From: Allomyces arbusculus
Lineage: Eukaryota; Blastocladiomycota; Blastocladiomycetes; Blastocladiales; Blastocladiaceae
Direction: 5' to 3'
DNA length: 64,000 bases
NCBI GenBank assembly: GCA_027604705.1
Contig: JADHYV010000018.1
Location: 248,001 to 312,000, forward strand
Below are positions 21,283 through 31,969 of this stretch, one piece after another. Each line of letters starts with the position of its first letter. Positions within the stretch are counted from its first letter, which is position 1. The translations under genes and the position numbers were made by a program. The notes beneath the pieces were generated by a model. That model was given only the letters and a program-made list of their open reading frames with translations. It made no database searches and was not told where the DNA came from.

Positions 21283-23660
21283 CTACTCGTCGCCCTGCAG
21301 GTCCTTCAAGCGACGAAACTCGCTCGCTGCAATCTTGGCGTGGAGCCCCTTGATGAAGGCGCCCTTGTTGTCTTCAAGAGCTGTCGCAATGTCATTCTGG
21401 AGTGTTCCGCCACGGAGCAAGGAGTGACCGCACAATGTCAGAAGGATCCAGAAGAGAGAAAAGGCCAGTCGGAATAAAAAACGTTCATGGCGTACCTGGG
21501 ATTGAATCGCGTCCGTCAACAACTTCTGCTGCAGCTCCTGGATCCGCAGAGCATCTGACTGCGGGTTGAGCGTCGAGATTTTACCCAACTCAGCCAGAGG
21601 CTGGAGGACATAGTTGGTGGACACGTCAACGTAGTTCTGAGCCATGGCATCCACGATGGTCATGGACGTTTCCGCTTGAAGGCAGAGAGCATAGAGCTGC
21701 TTCTCGCTCAGCTTGCTGAGGGTCTTGTCGGGCTTCGTGAGCCGCAGGTTCATGGCTCGGCTCGCTTGCCCAGTCAATTTCTCTACAGAAGTGCCAGCGT
21801 GCTCGACTGTGCTCGCCACGTCGTCGAAAAAGCGGCAACTATCCCAATTTTCGAATTTTAATGGCGATTTCAATGTCAGTTGAACGTCCGTGACTTGAGT
21901 CAGCACAAAGAAGACACGTGAAAGGGTACGTACAGATTGGCCCACTGCACATGAATTCGCTCAAGGGCTTTGATTCCCTCAGCAAGGTATTCGAGGACTT
22001 CACCAAAGGACGTGGTCGAGAGGTCAAGCTTGGACAAGCGCTCCATCAACTCCTTGTTTTCGAGCTTGAGCGCATCGAGCTCTGTGCTCTCCTTGGTGAC
22101 TTCTTGGTGCAAATCTTGAATCTGCTCCTTGACCTCCTGCATCCGATCCTGCCAGACAGCATACTCCTTGTTAAAGACCGAGTCCATGGTTTGGTTTGCC
22201 GCCTTGAGAGTAGTGGCCACACGCGAGGTTTTCTTCAGTTCTGCCGCGGCGACACGAGCTTGATCGGCAGTTGAGATGGCCTGGTAACACTGACTGACAA
22301 GGTGCGACGCCGCAGTTCGAATTTCGACGAAGACGGCAGATTCGGCTTGACTCGAGTGGCTGACTGTATCGATCTTGGCCTGCAGCGTGAGCGCCTGTTC
22401 GACAATGGCCTTGAAGTCGTGCAACACCAGCGTTGAACCGGGAAGCAGACTGAGACGTGACTCGATACTGGTCAGCTGCTCGCGAATAGTAGCTAGCGGC
22501 GTGGTCATGTCCTCACCACCACAGTCGATGGTCATGGCGAGCTTCAGCAAGTGTTCCAGCACCATGATGAGGTCGTTGGAAAGACCACTTGAGATCGATG
22601 CTGGGGCCTGGGCATTGGAAACCAAATCACGGCCCAAGTCGCTTTTCAGATGGCCAAGCTTGGCAAGTTGTTCAGCGAGATCGCTCGACGTGTCGCCTGA
22701 GAATGTGACCGTCTTGGCAAATCGGGTAAACGCATCCGCCATGACGCTGGTCGTGAGCCCAACGATGCCCTTGCACAGACCGTTCCATGATGTCGGAATG
22801 TCCTCGCGAATCCCCTTGAGGTGGTCGCGCTCTTGATCAAGGACACCACGCAGCATGCCGACGCGCGCAGCCTTGTCCTCCATGTCGGCCTCGACCATTG
22901 CCTGACGCTTCTTGGCGACCTCGATTGAAGCCAGGTCCTGGCGCTTCTCGCGTTCCGTGATCGACTGCTGGTTGAAGCACGCCTGGTGCAGCTCCGAGAC
23001 AAGGTTCAGGACCTTGCCAAACTTGTCCGTGACATCTTCTGCGTCCTTCTTGCACTTGGCCGCGACCTTGGCCAACACCTCGAGCTTTTCGGGGGCATAC
23101 TCGGCCACCTCGTCCTCGTCTCCATGGACCAGAACCTCGTACAGCTCGTTGACGGTGTCTGGAACCGTGCACGACGCGAGCTTGATGCGCGTCATCTTGG
23201 TGTGAGCCAGGTTGAAACTTTCCCACCCCTAGTGTCAATGATGGTGAGAAAATTTTGCCTGCAAGATGCAATTGAATCGCTGAAAATCGTGAAGGAAGCA
23301 ACGAACCATGCTGACAATTTGAACCAGCGACGCGCGGAACGAATCGGGCCACTTGATGTGCTCAAAGCCGCCAGCGGGCATGGACGCGCGGAGCGAAAAG
23401 TCGCGCTTGGTGGCGAGCAGCTGCACCTCGCCCAGTAGGCCCACAGTCATAGGCAGGGCCAACAAGTGCCCCTCCCAGAGCGACGCCGTCATGGCGGCCA
23501 CGGCCTGCTCGTACGCGCCCTGACCAGTGGTCGACAGCTGGATGTGGTCAGCGCGCGAGGAATTGGCGCGGCCCGTGTGCGACGCTTGGGCCGCCTGAGT
23601 GTGGTACGAGTTGGACGGGTACGCCGGCTTGGCGAGAGAGGCACGATTGGAAATGGTCAT
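21283..23660 (-). CDS. Large helical coiled-coil protein, candidate pore-forming type (unrecognised)
   Basis: Four exons: 23316-23660, 21934-23228, 21496-21838 and 21283-21396, giving 698 residues from the ATG at 23658-23660. The joins keep frame and read naturally (HVQWANL then CRFFDDVAS). The protein is almost wholly helical with long heptad-like charged stretches at about 170-260 and 450-560. Between them sits a less charged segment with a Trp (PTSWNGLCKGIVGLTTS, about 257-275) in the middle of the chain. No enzyme motif, signal peptide or known domain. It is head to head with another helical gene at 24.2 kb; both have a coil-apolar-coil plan, as in alpha-helical pore-forming proteins. That comparison is inference only. 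The gene looks whole. Confidence 0.55.
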
Positions 23661-23775
23661 GGTGGGTGCAGCACAGAGGACAGGAAATAGACTTGGCAGC
23701 GGCGAACTGATGGCGATTTGATGATAAGTGGATTGTGGGCCGATGGATTCGTGGTGCTCGGGAGGGGGTCGCAGA

Positions 23776-23782
23776 ATTTATA
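23776..23782 (-). promoter_or_regulatory. TATA-like box of the large coiled-coil gene
   Basis: TATAAAT on the minus strand, about 115 bp upstream of the start codon at 23660. Spacing is plausible for a fungal promoter. Confidence 0.35.
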
Positions 23783-23850
23783 CCACAGCTTTGCCGCCCT
23801 TGCTGGTTCGTTTTTGCTCGCGGTCATTGGTGACTTCGTGACTTGGTGAT

Positions 23851-24084
23851 CAACCACGTAAGAAATCTCCGCATTGGACCCTCCACGTCGGAAAGGTGTG
23901 CATCGAGATCAACCACGTCATGTTCGACTCTCCGGTGCCCTCTGATCCGGTCAACCACGTCAACCATGCCGTTTTGGGCCTCTGCCACCTTGTGCCCGTG
24001 GCATTTCCAAGTCACCAATGCGTCCACGCCAGCGCTGCCTGCTTCCTTGTCACCACAACCACGTCGGTCGACCACAACCACGTC
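23851..24084 (+). promoter_or_regulatory. Five direct copies of CAACCACGT(C) in a divergent promoter
   Basis: CAACCACGTA at 23851 and CAACCACGTC at 23910, 23952, 24056 and 24075, all in the same orientation inside the 549-bp spacer between two divergent helical genes. The CACGTC/ACGTCA core resembles bZIP or bHLH sites. No other gene spacer in the window shows such a cluster, so it may co-regulate the pair. Confidence 0.55.
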
Positions 24085-24209
24085 AGTCGTCCTCACGCTT
24101 GATGAAGAGCATGCAGCGGCCATCCGAGGATACATATCCTTGACGCTGCGCGCTCCAATTTCCCCTTCCTCGAGTACCCACCACATGCTGGAATCGCGAT
24201 CTCCTCACC

Positions 24210-25268
24210 ATGGACGACGATGCTGTGGCCGACTTGCTGCGCGTTAAGCAACACATTTCGGATGCCGCGCAGGCCCTCATGCGCGTCTGCCACCAGTACT
24301 ATCAAGTCACGATGTACAACATGCAAGGCAACATGCACGCTGCAGCTGAAAGTCAAGCATTTCTCAAGTCGATTCTCTGCACTCTCGAGATCCACACGCG
24401 TTCAGCAGTGGATACGGCCCATTTCCTGCTCGAAATTGCAGATGCGCATGTTGGAACGGCACTGGTCACCATTCGGCAGCTGCAGCAGAGTGGCGAGGGG
24501 CTCGACGCCAAGGTTCAGGAATCTCGGCGTCAAACTCTTTTGCATGAGCGTGCGCTTGCCCAGCATCGCCGGAGCGTTGAAGAGGCCCACGAAGAATTTC
24601 AAGCCATGGAAGCAACCGTTGCTTGTCTTCAGCAACGCCGTGAACGCTTGAAGACGATTCGGAACGCCGCTGCAGCTGGCGGGGCCATCGGAACGCTTCT
24701 GACTGGTGGACTTGGTGTGCTTGCATTGGTTCGTATCACCGCATCCTAATCCACCCGCGGTTGTGCCACAGATTCGGGGCATGGATATGTGTACTGAAAG
24801 CGTATTTCTCAGGCCGCGAGCTGGGGCGTCAACAAGTTTGGCGTTCGCGAACTCAAGGCTGAGATCCAGTCCACGGCCCAGATCCTTGGGCATCATGAAC
24901 AGTCGCTTGACAAGCTGCAAGCCCAAATGCAGCAGCTGGAATTGGAGAAGAGGAACACTCGCCAAAGATGGGTCGATCTGGAGCATTCCATGGACCAAGT
25001 CACCAAGGAAAAGCTCGCAACGGAACATTTGCTCGAGCAGTGGGCCGATTTCGGGCCATTTTGGCGGCAACAAGTCAATCAGCTCGACTCTATTGCAGAA
25101 TATGTCGACGAACTCGTCCATCACCAGACGGACACCTCGAACCGGCCCAGCAAGTCGTTTCTGATTGTGCTTCGGGAAACTGTACTTGCCATGGCTGCTC
25201 TTGGTGAGGATCTTATTGATGAAAGCGAAGCAGCAGCGCTCCGCACTCAAGTCGAGTGGGGGCTGTGA
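24210..25268 (+). CDS. Helical protein with central hydrophobic hairpin, candidate pore-forming type (unrecognised)
   Basis: Two exons, 24210-24728 and 24813-25268 (84-nt intron, phase 0), encode 324 residues. Residues 1-150 are helical with Gln/Glu-rich coiled coil. About 152-180 form a Gly/Ala-rich hydrophobic segment (GGAIGTLLTGGLGVLALAAS) that the splice completes. About 190-260 is a second coiled coil (LDKLQAQMQQLELEKRNTR), then a helical tail. This coil, apolar hairpin, coil order is that of alpha-helical pore-forming proteins (ClyA/HBL/Cry6 kind), but there is no sequence match I can name. Other readings: a dynamin-adaptor-like or autophagy-type coiled-coil protein. The gene looks whole and diverges from the 698-residue helical gene. 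Confidence 0.55.
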
Positions 25269-26269
25269 GTGCAAATTGATATCTTTTTTGCTTTGACTTT
25301 TTGCCATGCGATAGTATTTGAGACGTTCAGTGTACCGTGGCTATCGTAGGGGCAGCTGGTGGAGTTCGAGTTATCACCAACACCATGAGCGACTGAAGCT
25401 CAAACTGCGCTGTTATATTTACGGCGAGAACCAGGCAGAGTGCACTCATTCACCTTGTTGACGGACCTTTTCGCCTTTCTGGCCACCAACGGCTGGCAAC
25501 CCAACCAGTCAGCTCTTACTGACTCCTTGGGACATTCTGTAAGGCAGAATAGACAATTGCAGGATCGCTGTCAGCTACTGCACTCGAACAGAGCGCAGTG
25601 AAATTGGAAAGCGCTCACAATTAGACCAATTCGAAATTCCACGAACTGCTTCCGCAAATTCTTCATCACGGTGAGACTGGATTTGGCGCGGCGAGAAATC
25701 AGCCGAGCCTGAAGCCAATTGTGGTCGCGTGGCCGCGTTGGGCTGACGATGGGAGTGGCGATACGAAACGGATCAGGTTGGCAACGAGCATTCGGACGGT
25801 CTCCAAATGCAATGGGACCAGTGATGAAAGCGAGCGCGCCACAGCAACCTCCACCGTGTCGGTCCGAAGTGTAGAAGTCGAGAGACAGGGTAAAGTGCGT
25901 AAACAAGGGTTTCAGCTCGGATATGGTCCTGTGTGAAAGCCAGCTTCGGAGGTTGAAGCTCGCGTAGCGTCAATGCAAGCGGCAAAGTGGAAGAGATATG
26001 AAAACGGCTGCTTGGCAGGCAACAGTACAGTTGAAACCAGGGACTTAGCATGGCGGCCTCGACGAATACGTAGCCAAAATGCAAGTCGAACTGACATACG
26101 AGGGGTTGCGAGGATTGGCGCAACCAACCCCAGTTTGTTCAACCCTCTCCACGTCGACTTGGAGATCATGTGGTGATGCGCCGGAATCTGGTTCGCGGAC
26201 AGGCGGGCCGAAGCACTCGTGTGAGTTTAGTTGCGTTGTGATCACATCGCAAAACCGGTTTTGCTAGTC
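25269..26269. other. Intergenic, nothing recognised
   Basis: About 1 kb without a supportable gene. Short frames on both strands lack domains. It leads into the minisatellite on its right. Confidence 0.4.
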
Positions 26270-26790
26270 TTGACCCTGGTCCGGGACGATTCAAGTCCAA
26301 GATCCATGCCTATCCGCCACTCGGGGCAATGAATGGCCACGGACTATCATCCGCCACTCCCGGGCAATCCAAGTACGGGATCTCCGCCTGCCTGCCGATC
26401 GGGGTAAGCAATTGGCCGCGGACTGTCATCCGCCAGTCTGAGATGATCCAAGTACGGGATCTCCACCTGCGCATTGCTCGGGGTATCGAATGGCCGCGGA
26501 CTGTCATCCTGGTCGTCTTCCCTGCCGGCGTGCCGCTTGGGGTAACGAATGGCCGCGGACTATCACCCTGCCACTCCCGGACGATCCGAGTACGGGATCC
26601 ATGCCTGCCCACCGCTCGGGGTAACGAATGGCCGTGGACTATCACCCTGCCACTCCCGGACGATCCAAGAATGGGATCCACGCCTGCGCATCGCTCAGGG
26701 TAACGAATGGCCACGGACTACCATCCACCAGTCCAGGACGATCCGAGTACGGGATCCCCGCCTGTCTGATTCCGGTCCAGGACGATCCTC
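26270..26790. repeat. 78-79 bp minisatellite, about six units
   Basis: Units begin with GGGG(T/C)AA..GAATGGCC(G/A)CGGACT at 26323, 26401, 26480, 26539, 26618 and about 26697, and contain a GATCCAAGTACGGGATC-like core. Spacing is 78-79 bp except for one short unit of 59 bp. The open frames here are artefacts of the repeat. It stands directly before the second recombinase remnant. Confidence 0.85.
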
Positions 26791-26865
26791 CGCCTGCTCC
26801 CAGCGATGTTCCGTCCAGTCATGAACGAGAGGAATCCTTCTTTTTCGCGCCCATCAGTAACCAGC

Positions 26866-27585
26866 CATGGACGACACGGCCCAAATCATCAAGACCGCCA
26901 ACGCGCTCCCCACGCTGAAGGCCAAGGTCGACTACCTGCGCCCTTTGGTCGCCCAGTGCAAGCAGCACATGGACGCCGAACCACCATCACGGAATCCATC
27001 AATCCGCGCAACATGACCGAGACTTACCACCGCCTTGCAAGCCACTACATTGCACTGTTCGCCGACACGTACCGTGCCAAACGCCGCAAGAGAAACATGT
27101 CCCCCCACACGATCAGATCCGACAACACGTTCTTCGGCAAGCACTTCCTGAACCCCCAGGTCAGCAACTACGATCAAGTCTTCAAGTACTGCAACGAGGC
27201 CACGTATGAGGTCAAGAAGAAGGCCAAGAAATACGAACCGAGCTTGTTGGCAACCATCCCCAAGTATCTCTCAGTACCTGGGGTACATGCACAAGCAAGC
27301 GCCGATCGACGGTCTCCAGGACCTTGCCGCGGCCTACAAGGATAAGAAACAGAACATCACCACGATGGTCGAGGAGCTGAAGTGGAAGAAGCCCCTCAAG
27401 GTGGACATCAACGAGATACTCCCCAAAGTGAACGCGCTGACGCCTGACAAGCTGAGCATTGACCAACTCTTGGCCATCAAGCTTGCGTGCTTGTTCTGCC
27501 TGAGCGGGGACCCTGGGATGCTCTGCCAACAGCCCACTGGCAATTGTTTGTATGATCAGATGAGCACTGTTTGGGTCGCGTGAAG
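26866..27585 (+). mobile_element. Decayed recombinase-type element, N-terminal part (fossil)
   Basis: Plus-strand pieces with an ATG-led coiled segment and a helical, Lys-rich region (TIRSDNTFFGKHFLNPQ, LLATIPKYL, then LSIDQLLAIKLACLFCL) resemble the DNA-binding N-terminal part of tyrosine recombinases or a virus-like element protein. It is broken, in roughly two or three places, and its 3' end runs into the dispersed repeat at 27515-27865. It may belong to the same element family as the remnant at 19.1-20.0 kb, which holds the catalytic end, but the two do not overlap so this cannot be shown here. Old. Confidence 0.4.
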
Positions 27586-27865
27586 GGATTTGTGACTTGA
27601 CAGCACAAGCGCATTGGGCATAGGTGCATGGTTGCATGGACCCGTGTGTTGGTTCGCTTGGTTGATTTACTTCGCTCTCTCTTCGCTCTCTCTTCCTTGT
27701 TCTCCGAAAAATCTCCTGCTATTTTCTTCATCACCCACCCACCTACCACCCACCCCCATTAGGCAGTCCCTTTTGCTCGTGTAGTTCTGATCGAGTGCGC
27801 ATTCATAGAACCCCACCTTCTTAGGGTTGCTTATCCCAACATGTATCGAACATCATGCCTCCCAT
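27515..27865 (+). repeat. Dispersed repeat, right inverted copy
   Basis: Inverted partner of 17722-18110. Similarity starts near CTGCCAA..GGC and fades after GTTGCTTATCC..CATGTAT. It includes a GCTCTCTCTTC tandem. Together the copies bracket the accessory island between C2 genes A and B. Confidence 0.8.
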
Positions 27866-28069
27866 AAAATTTACTGAATCAAAGTCCCCAACCGCCAGTC
27901 TGTAGCTCCGCTTCCAACACCACGTCTGGCCAATGTGTGCCTGCTGCTGTCCCCCAGCAAATTGAGAACTGTCATCACACGCTCAGCCAAGCATATATTG
28001 TACAATCACCATTCGCCTGGCTCTTTCATGTCAATTGAGATCCACACCAGCAACATCACATCAACTCCG

Positions 28070-28627
28070 CTACGCCTGCATGTAGCGCGACACCCGAATG
28101 CACAGCTCACCCGCGTAGCTGCCGTCGCTCTTCTTGTTCAGCTGAATCCACTTGTCGGTGCCAGCGTTAAGCGCTGCATTGAGGTCCAGGCGCGAAACGG
28201 TGCCCTTACCCATGGCAACCGAGCTGCGCTTCGGGTCTTTATCGGCAAATTCAATCGTAATCGGGTCCATGCGCGCGTCGAAGCGGAACGAGACGCCCTG
28301 GTCGGCAAAAGACTGGTCGGCCTGCTGGATCAGCAGGCACTTGGACTGCATAAAACCAGGCGCGGCGCAGCCCGGGTACGACAGGCGGATGCATGGCGAC
28401 GAGTTCTGTGGGTCGGTCCCGAGAATGTCGGCCACCTTGAGGTTCGCGCTCTTGACTGGAGAGACAAGGCGGGACCAATGGTAAGCGTACACTGAAGTGC
28501 CGCGATCATGGTGCCCAACATGTCGCTTTGGCACGGGACGCATCGAGGTCGGCGCGCGTGCTCGTCGATGTGGCCATTACGCGAGGAGGAGCTCGATTTA
28601 CGTACCGACAGTGATCTGGAGAGCCAT
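28070..28627 (-). CDS. Small C2-domain protein, paralogue B
   Basis: Two exons, 28606-28627 and 28070-28455 with a 150-nt intron, encode 135 residues starting MALQITVVKSANLKVADI. Same C2-like fold and order as A and C: DPITIEFADKDPK loop, MGKGTVSR, then KWIQLNKKSDGSYAGELCIRVS, with a short unique tail (RYMQA). It lacks intron 2 of paralogue A. A TATA-like CATAAAAGG (minus strand, 28697-28705) lies about 75 bp upstream. No signal peptide; probably cytosolic, binding a membrane or partner. Gene direction and order suggest tandem duplication with A and C. Confidence 0.75.
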
Positions 28628-29345
28628 GGTGTGGTTGAAGGGCAGGAGAGAGGAGGTCTGCAGGTGCCCAGTCCATCATCGAGCGCAGTGGGTCCGCCTT
28701 TTATGCGGTGGTAGACGTGGCGCAGCAGTTCACCGAAAATGGGGCGCAAAGAGCAGGTTCTTTGCTCCTTGGCATCAGGGAACGGTACGAAACATCACAA
28801 GAAGCTGGGGTTTTCTACGGACGAATAGCGACGAGCGTGCGTTTGACGAACGTAGAACGTCCACTTCTGTGGCGGCTTGAGCGGCTCTCGATTTTTCAGT
28901 ATTCCATGGGCAAGAAGGGGCAAGAAAGCGCGCCATTTCTTTCCCTTGGGAGTGAGTGTCCCGGCTTGCACAGGCTTGCACCCACCGCCACTTTGAAGTG
29001 TGACAAACGCCCACCAACCACTCATCATTCACCACTCCAGACCATGCTGACCGTGTATATTGTACGTACCGCGCGTGTCCGTTCAAATGGTTGCGTGAAG
29101 GCAATCATGACGTGCCCAGAATCTCACAATGAACAACGTCGCGTCCATCGCGACACCGTAACATAATGTGCATAAGCGACTATTTCAATTTGTGAACATT
29201 CTGACGCTATGCCGTGACCAGCAAGCGTTAATCTGGCCAAGAAGCCACGAGAGGGGATCAAGACAGCGATTCAAATTTCGACCACATCTTGACTATTATT
29301 CGCGACCGACACATCGTCGCGGGCTATCATATTGACGGAATCGGA
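28628..29345. other. Spacer between C2 genes B and C
   Basis: Holds the TATA-like box of gene B near its left end. The rest, about 600 bp, shows no gene or repeat that I recognise. Confidence 0.4.
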
Positions 29346-29874
29346 TTACGCGTGCGCGACGCGAATAACGAGCTGGCCGGCGTACCCGCCGCCGTTCTTC
29401 TTGTTGAGCGACACCCACATTTCGGTACCCGAGTTGGCCGCGTCGCGCAGCGCCTGGCGCGAGATCGTGGCCTTGCCCATGGCGCTCGAGTCGCGTTGCG
29501 GGTCCTTATCAGCGAATTCCAACGAGAGGGGCTCGGTGTGCGCGTCCACCTGGAACCGGACCCCCTGGTCGGTAAACGATTGGTCGGGGCTCTGGATCAG
29601 CAGCACCTTGGACTGCTTGAAGCCGGGAGCGGCGCACGTCGGGCAGATCAGGCGAATGCACGGCGACGCATTTTGCGGGTTGGCACCGTAAATGTCGGCG
29701 ACGTTGAGGCCGGAACCCTTGACTATTGAGGACGCGACGGCCAAAAAGTCGATCAGACGCAAACGCAACAATAGTATATAACAAATTGAACGCGACGCAA
29801 AGGCTATGCTGCGGATTGTAGCATTCGCGATGAGCGACTTAGCGATACAAACCAACCGTGATCTGAAGAGCCAT
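29346..29874 (-). CDS. Small C2-domain protein, paralogue C
   Basis: Two exons, 29853-29874 and 29346-29722 with a 130-nt intron, encode 132 residues starting MALQITVVKGSGLNVADIYG. It keeps the family plan: EPLSLEFADKDPQ (acidic Ca2+-loop-like), MGKATISRQ, MWVSLNKKNGGGYAGQLVI. The first intron sits at the same codon and phase as in A and B. A TATA-like CATAAGAG (minus strand, 29972-29979) lies about 100 bp upstream. The most diverged copy is A or C; B is intermediate by eye. Function unknown beyond the C2 fold. Confidence 0.75.
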
Positions 29875-30829
29875 GGTGAAGAGGGGCGCGAAGGAGCGGG
29901 AGTGAGCAACAAGGTCAGGGACTAGGACGCGTCGTGATTGCTACACCCCGGTCGATGAGCGCGGCCGTCCGCTCTTATGTACCCGTCCCTGCTGGAGGGG
30001 GCGCAAATGTTCGTCGTTCTGTGCAGGCAAGGGCCTGACGCGTGCGGTAGAGTCGCATCGCGACGGTTCCGTTGGCAGGTGTGCTCCACCGGCCACTTCC
30101 GTACGCGTCGATTTGTGGTCTGCTTCCTGGGCCACCAGGTTGGCGCAGCGCCATTTTGCGCCCACCAACACATGCGGCGCGTCGACTTGGCACACTCGAC
30201 GACCATCATGGCAAAACTGAGCGTGATGAGTGCCGCTTGGACGCGACAGCGGGCACGTTGCGTCGTGTGAAGCCGTGCAAGCCCTCGTGCAAACCTCCAT
30301 GCAAGTCCTCACACGCGTTGTCTCGTCCAGCATCGACTGGCACTCGCGCACTGCACGCGTTTGCGCAAATGAATAGCGGATGACGAACCAAAGATTACGT
30401 TGTGCCGAAATATAATAAATCAAACTTGAGCTGCGAAATGGGCCCGAGCCAATGGGTGTCGTTGTGACTTGCTGGTTCTTGTTGACATCAAGGCATCTGT
30501 GCCCCACCTTGGTGATACTCGTTGTGTCCCTCCCCCGCGTCAGGTCCTCTCCAAACTATCAGATATGTACTAGAAACTGATGAACTTGCCATGCTGCGTC
30601 CTCTGTTGCCATGACCACGTCCATCGCAGCGCAGCTTGTGAGATGGGGTGGGCGACCGACAACGTTGACTTGCATGATGTGACTCATTCTGCCCGTCGCT
30701 GTCGCGCAAGTCCATTTCCGCCGTCGCCGAGCTCTCCGCGATGTACGTCGCAGCGCGCACCGACGCGAACGACTACGTAATAACGCGTCTTACTTGTCGC
30801 ACTGCCCTCTGCCGCGCGCAATCTGCACC
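29875..30829. other. Divergent spacer, C2 gene C and SR-protein gene
   Basis: About 950 bp with no supportable gene. It contains the TATA-like element of gene C and an AGCCGTGCAAGCC..TGCAAACCTCCATGCAAG imperfect short repeat near 30.28 kb. Confidence 0.4.
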
Positions 30830-31969
30830 ATGTCGCCCGCCGACGTTGCCGTCATGCCCCCGCCGCCGCTGCCCGAGGGACCCGTTCAGCGGCGGCCAAT
30901 GAGCCCTCCGCGTCCTGCACGCCCTCCCGTTGACGCGTCCAACTGCCTGTGGGTCGGCAACCTTGCCTGCGATGTGTCCGACGACATCCTGCGCGCCTAG
31001 TATGTTGACCAGCGGTGCAGCCCACTGGCAGGCGCAGGAGCTCTTTTTAGCGGCCAACACTGGCTCGCCGGCGAGCCCAGCGTGCAGTGCACCAACGAAC
31101 GAGCAAATGAACCAACCAAACCAACCTACGTCTGCGCGCCGCTGTCCCGCATCCCAGCTTTGAAGAATTTGGCATGCTCGACGACGTGCACGTTGTCCGG
31201 GACCCGCACACGCGCCGGTCCAAGGGATTTGCGTTCGTGTCTTACAACACATGCGAGCACGCCGACCGCGCGTTCGTTTTGCTTCCTCTTTTTTGTTTTC
31301 CCCGTCGACTCCGCGCATTTGTGTGTCGCGCACGTTGTCCACCGATTCATGACCATTACTTTGACCCGCACTTGTAGGCTCCGCTTCGTGACCGAGAGCC
31401 AGCTCGCCATCCTCAACCGCCAGGTGCGCATCAAGCGTTCGGCGCCGCGCCCGCCGCGCAACAGGCCCGGCGCATCCAGCGGCCGCGGCGTGTTTGGCGA
31501 GCGTGGTGGTCGCGGTGGCGGCCGCGGGGGTATGCGCGGCGGCCGCGGTGGTGGTTTTTTCCGTGGCGGTCCTCCGCGCCCGTTCAACGATCGGCCCCCA
31601 GATCAACAACGCGACTACCCTAAGGATCGGCACGGCGGTTCGCATCGCTCGGGGTACGACGATCGTCGCTCGGGCCGCGATTACCCCAACGACCGGCACA
31701 GCGGGTCGCATCGCTCGGGGTACGACGACACCCGCCATCATGGCGACCGCAAGCGGCATGCCAGCTATGACGATTGCGACCGCGACCGCGACCGCGGCCA
31801 TTCCCGCGACTATGGCCACGACAGCCGGCGCCAGGACGAGCACCGGCGCCACCGCAGCCACGACGACCACGACCGCTGGCGCCGCAGCAGCTACGACGGC
31901 GGCAGCGGCAGTGGGCGCGATTACCGCGACCGTGACCGCGAGCGCAGCCCGCGCCGCGACTACCGTTGA
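30830..31969 (+). CDS. SR-type RNA-binding protein (one RRM, RGG and RD/RS tail)
   Basis: Three exons, 30830-30999, 31158-31271 and 31378-31969, encode 291 residues. The RRM spans residues 40-110, with RNP2 CLWVGNL, RNP1 SKGFAFVSY and a last strand NRQVRIKRSAP; both splices were chosen to rebuild it. Then an RGG box (GERGGRGGGRGGMRGGRGGG, about 125-150) and a tail of repeated Arg/Asp/Ser/His (DRDRDRGHSRDYGH, RDRDRERSPRRDYR). This is the plan of SR and Tra2-like splicing factors acting in the nucleus. A DNA-level duplication gives two copies of the HGGSHRSGYDD segment at about 31630-31730. Exact orthologue uncertain. Confidence 0.8.

Noticed and set aside
26329-26824. Open frames across the minisatellite
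   Set aside because: Produced by a repeat unit whose length lets frames stay open; no protein resemblance.
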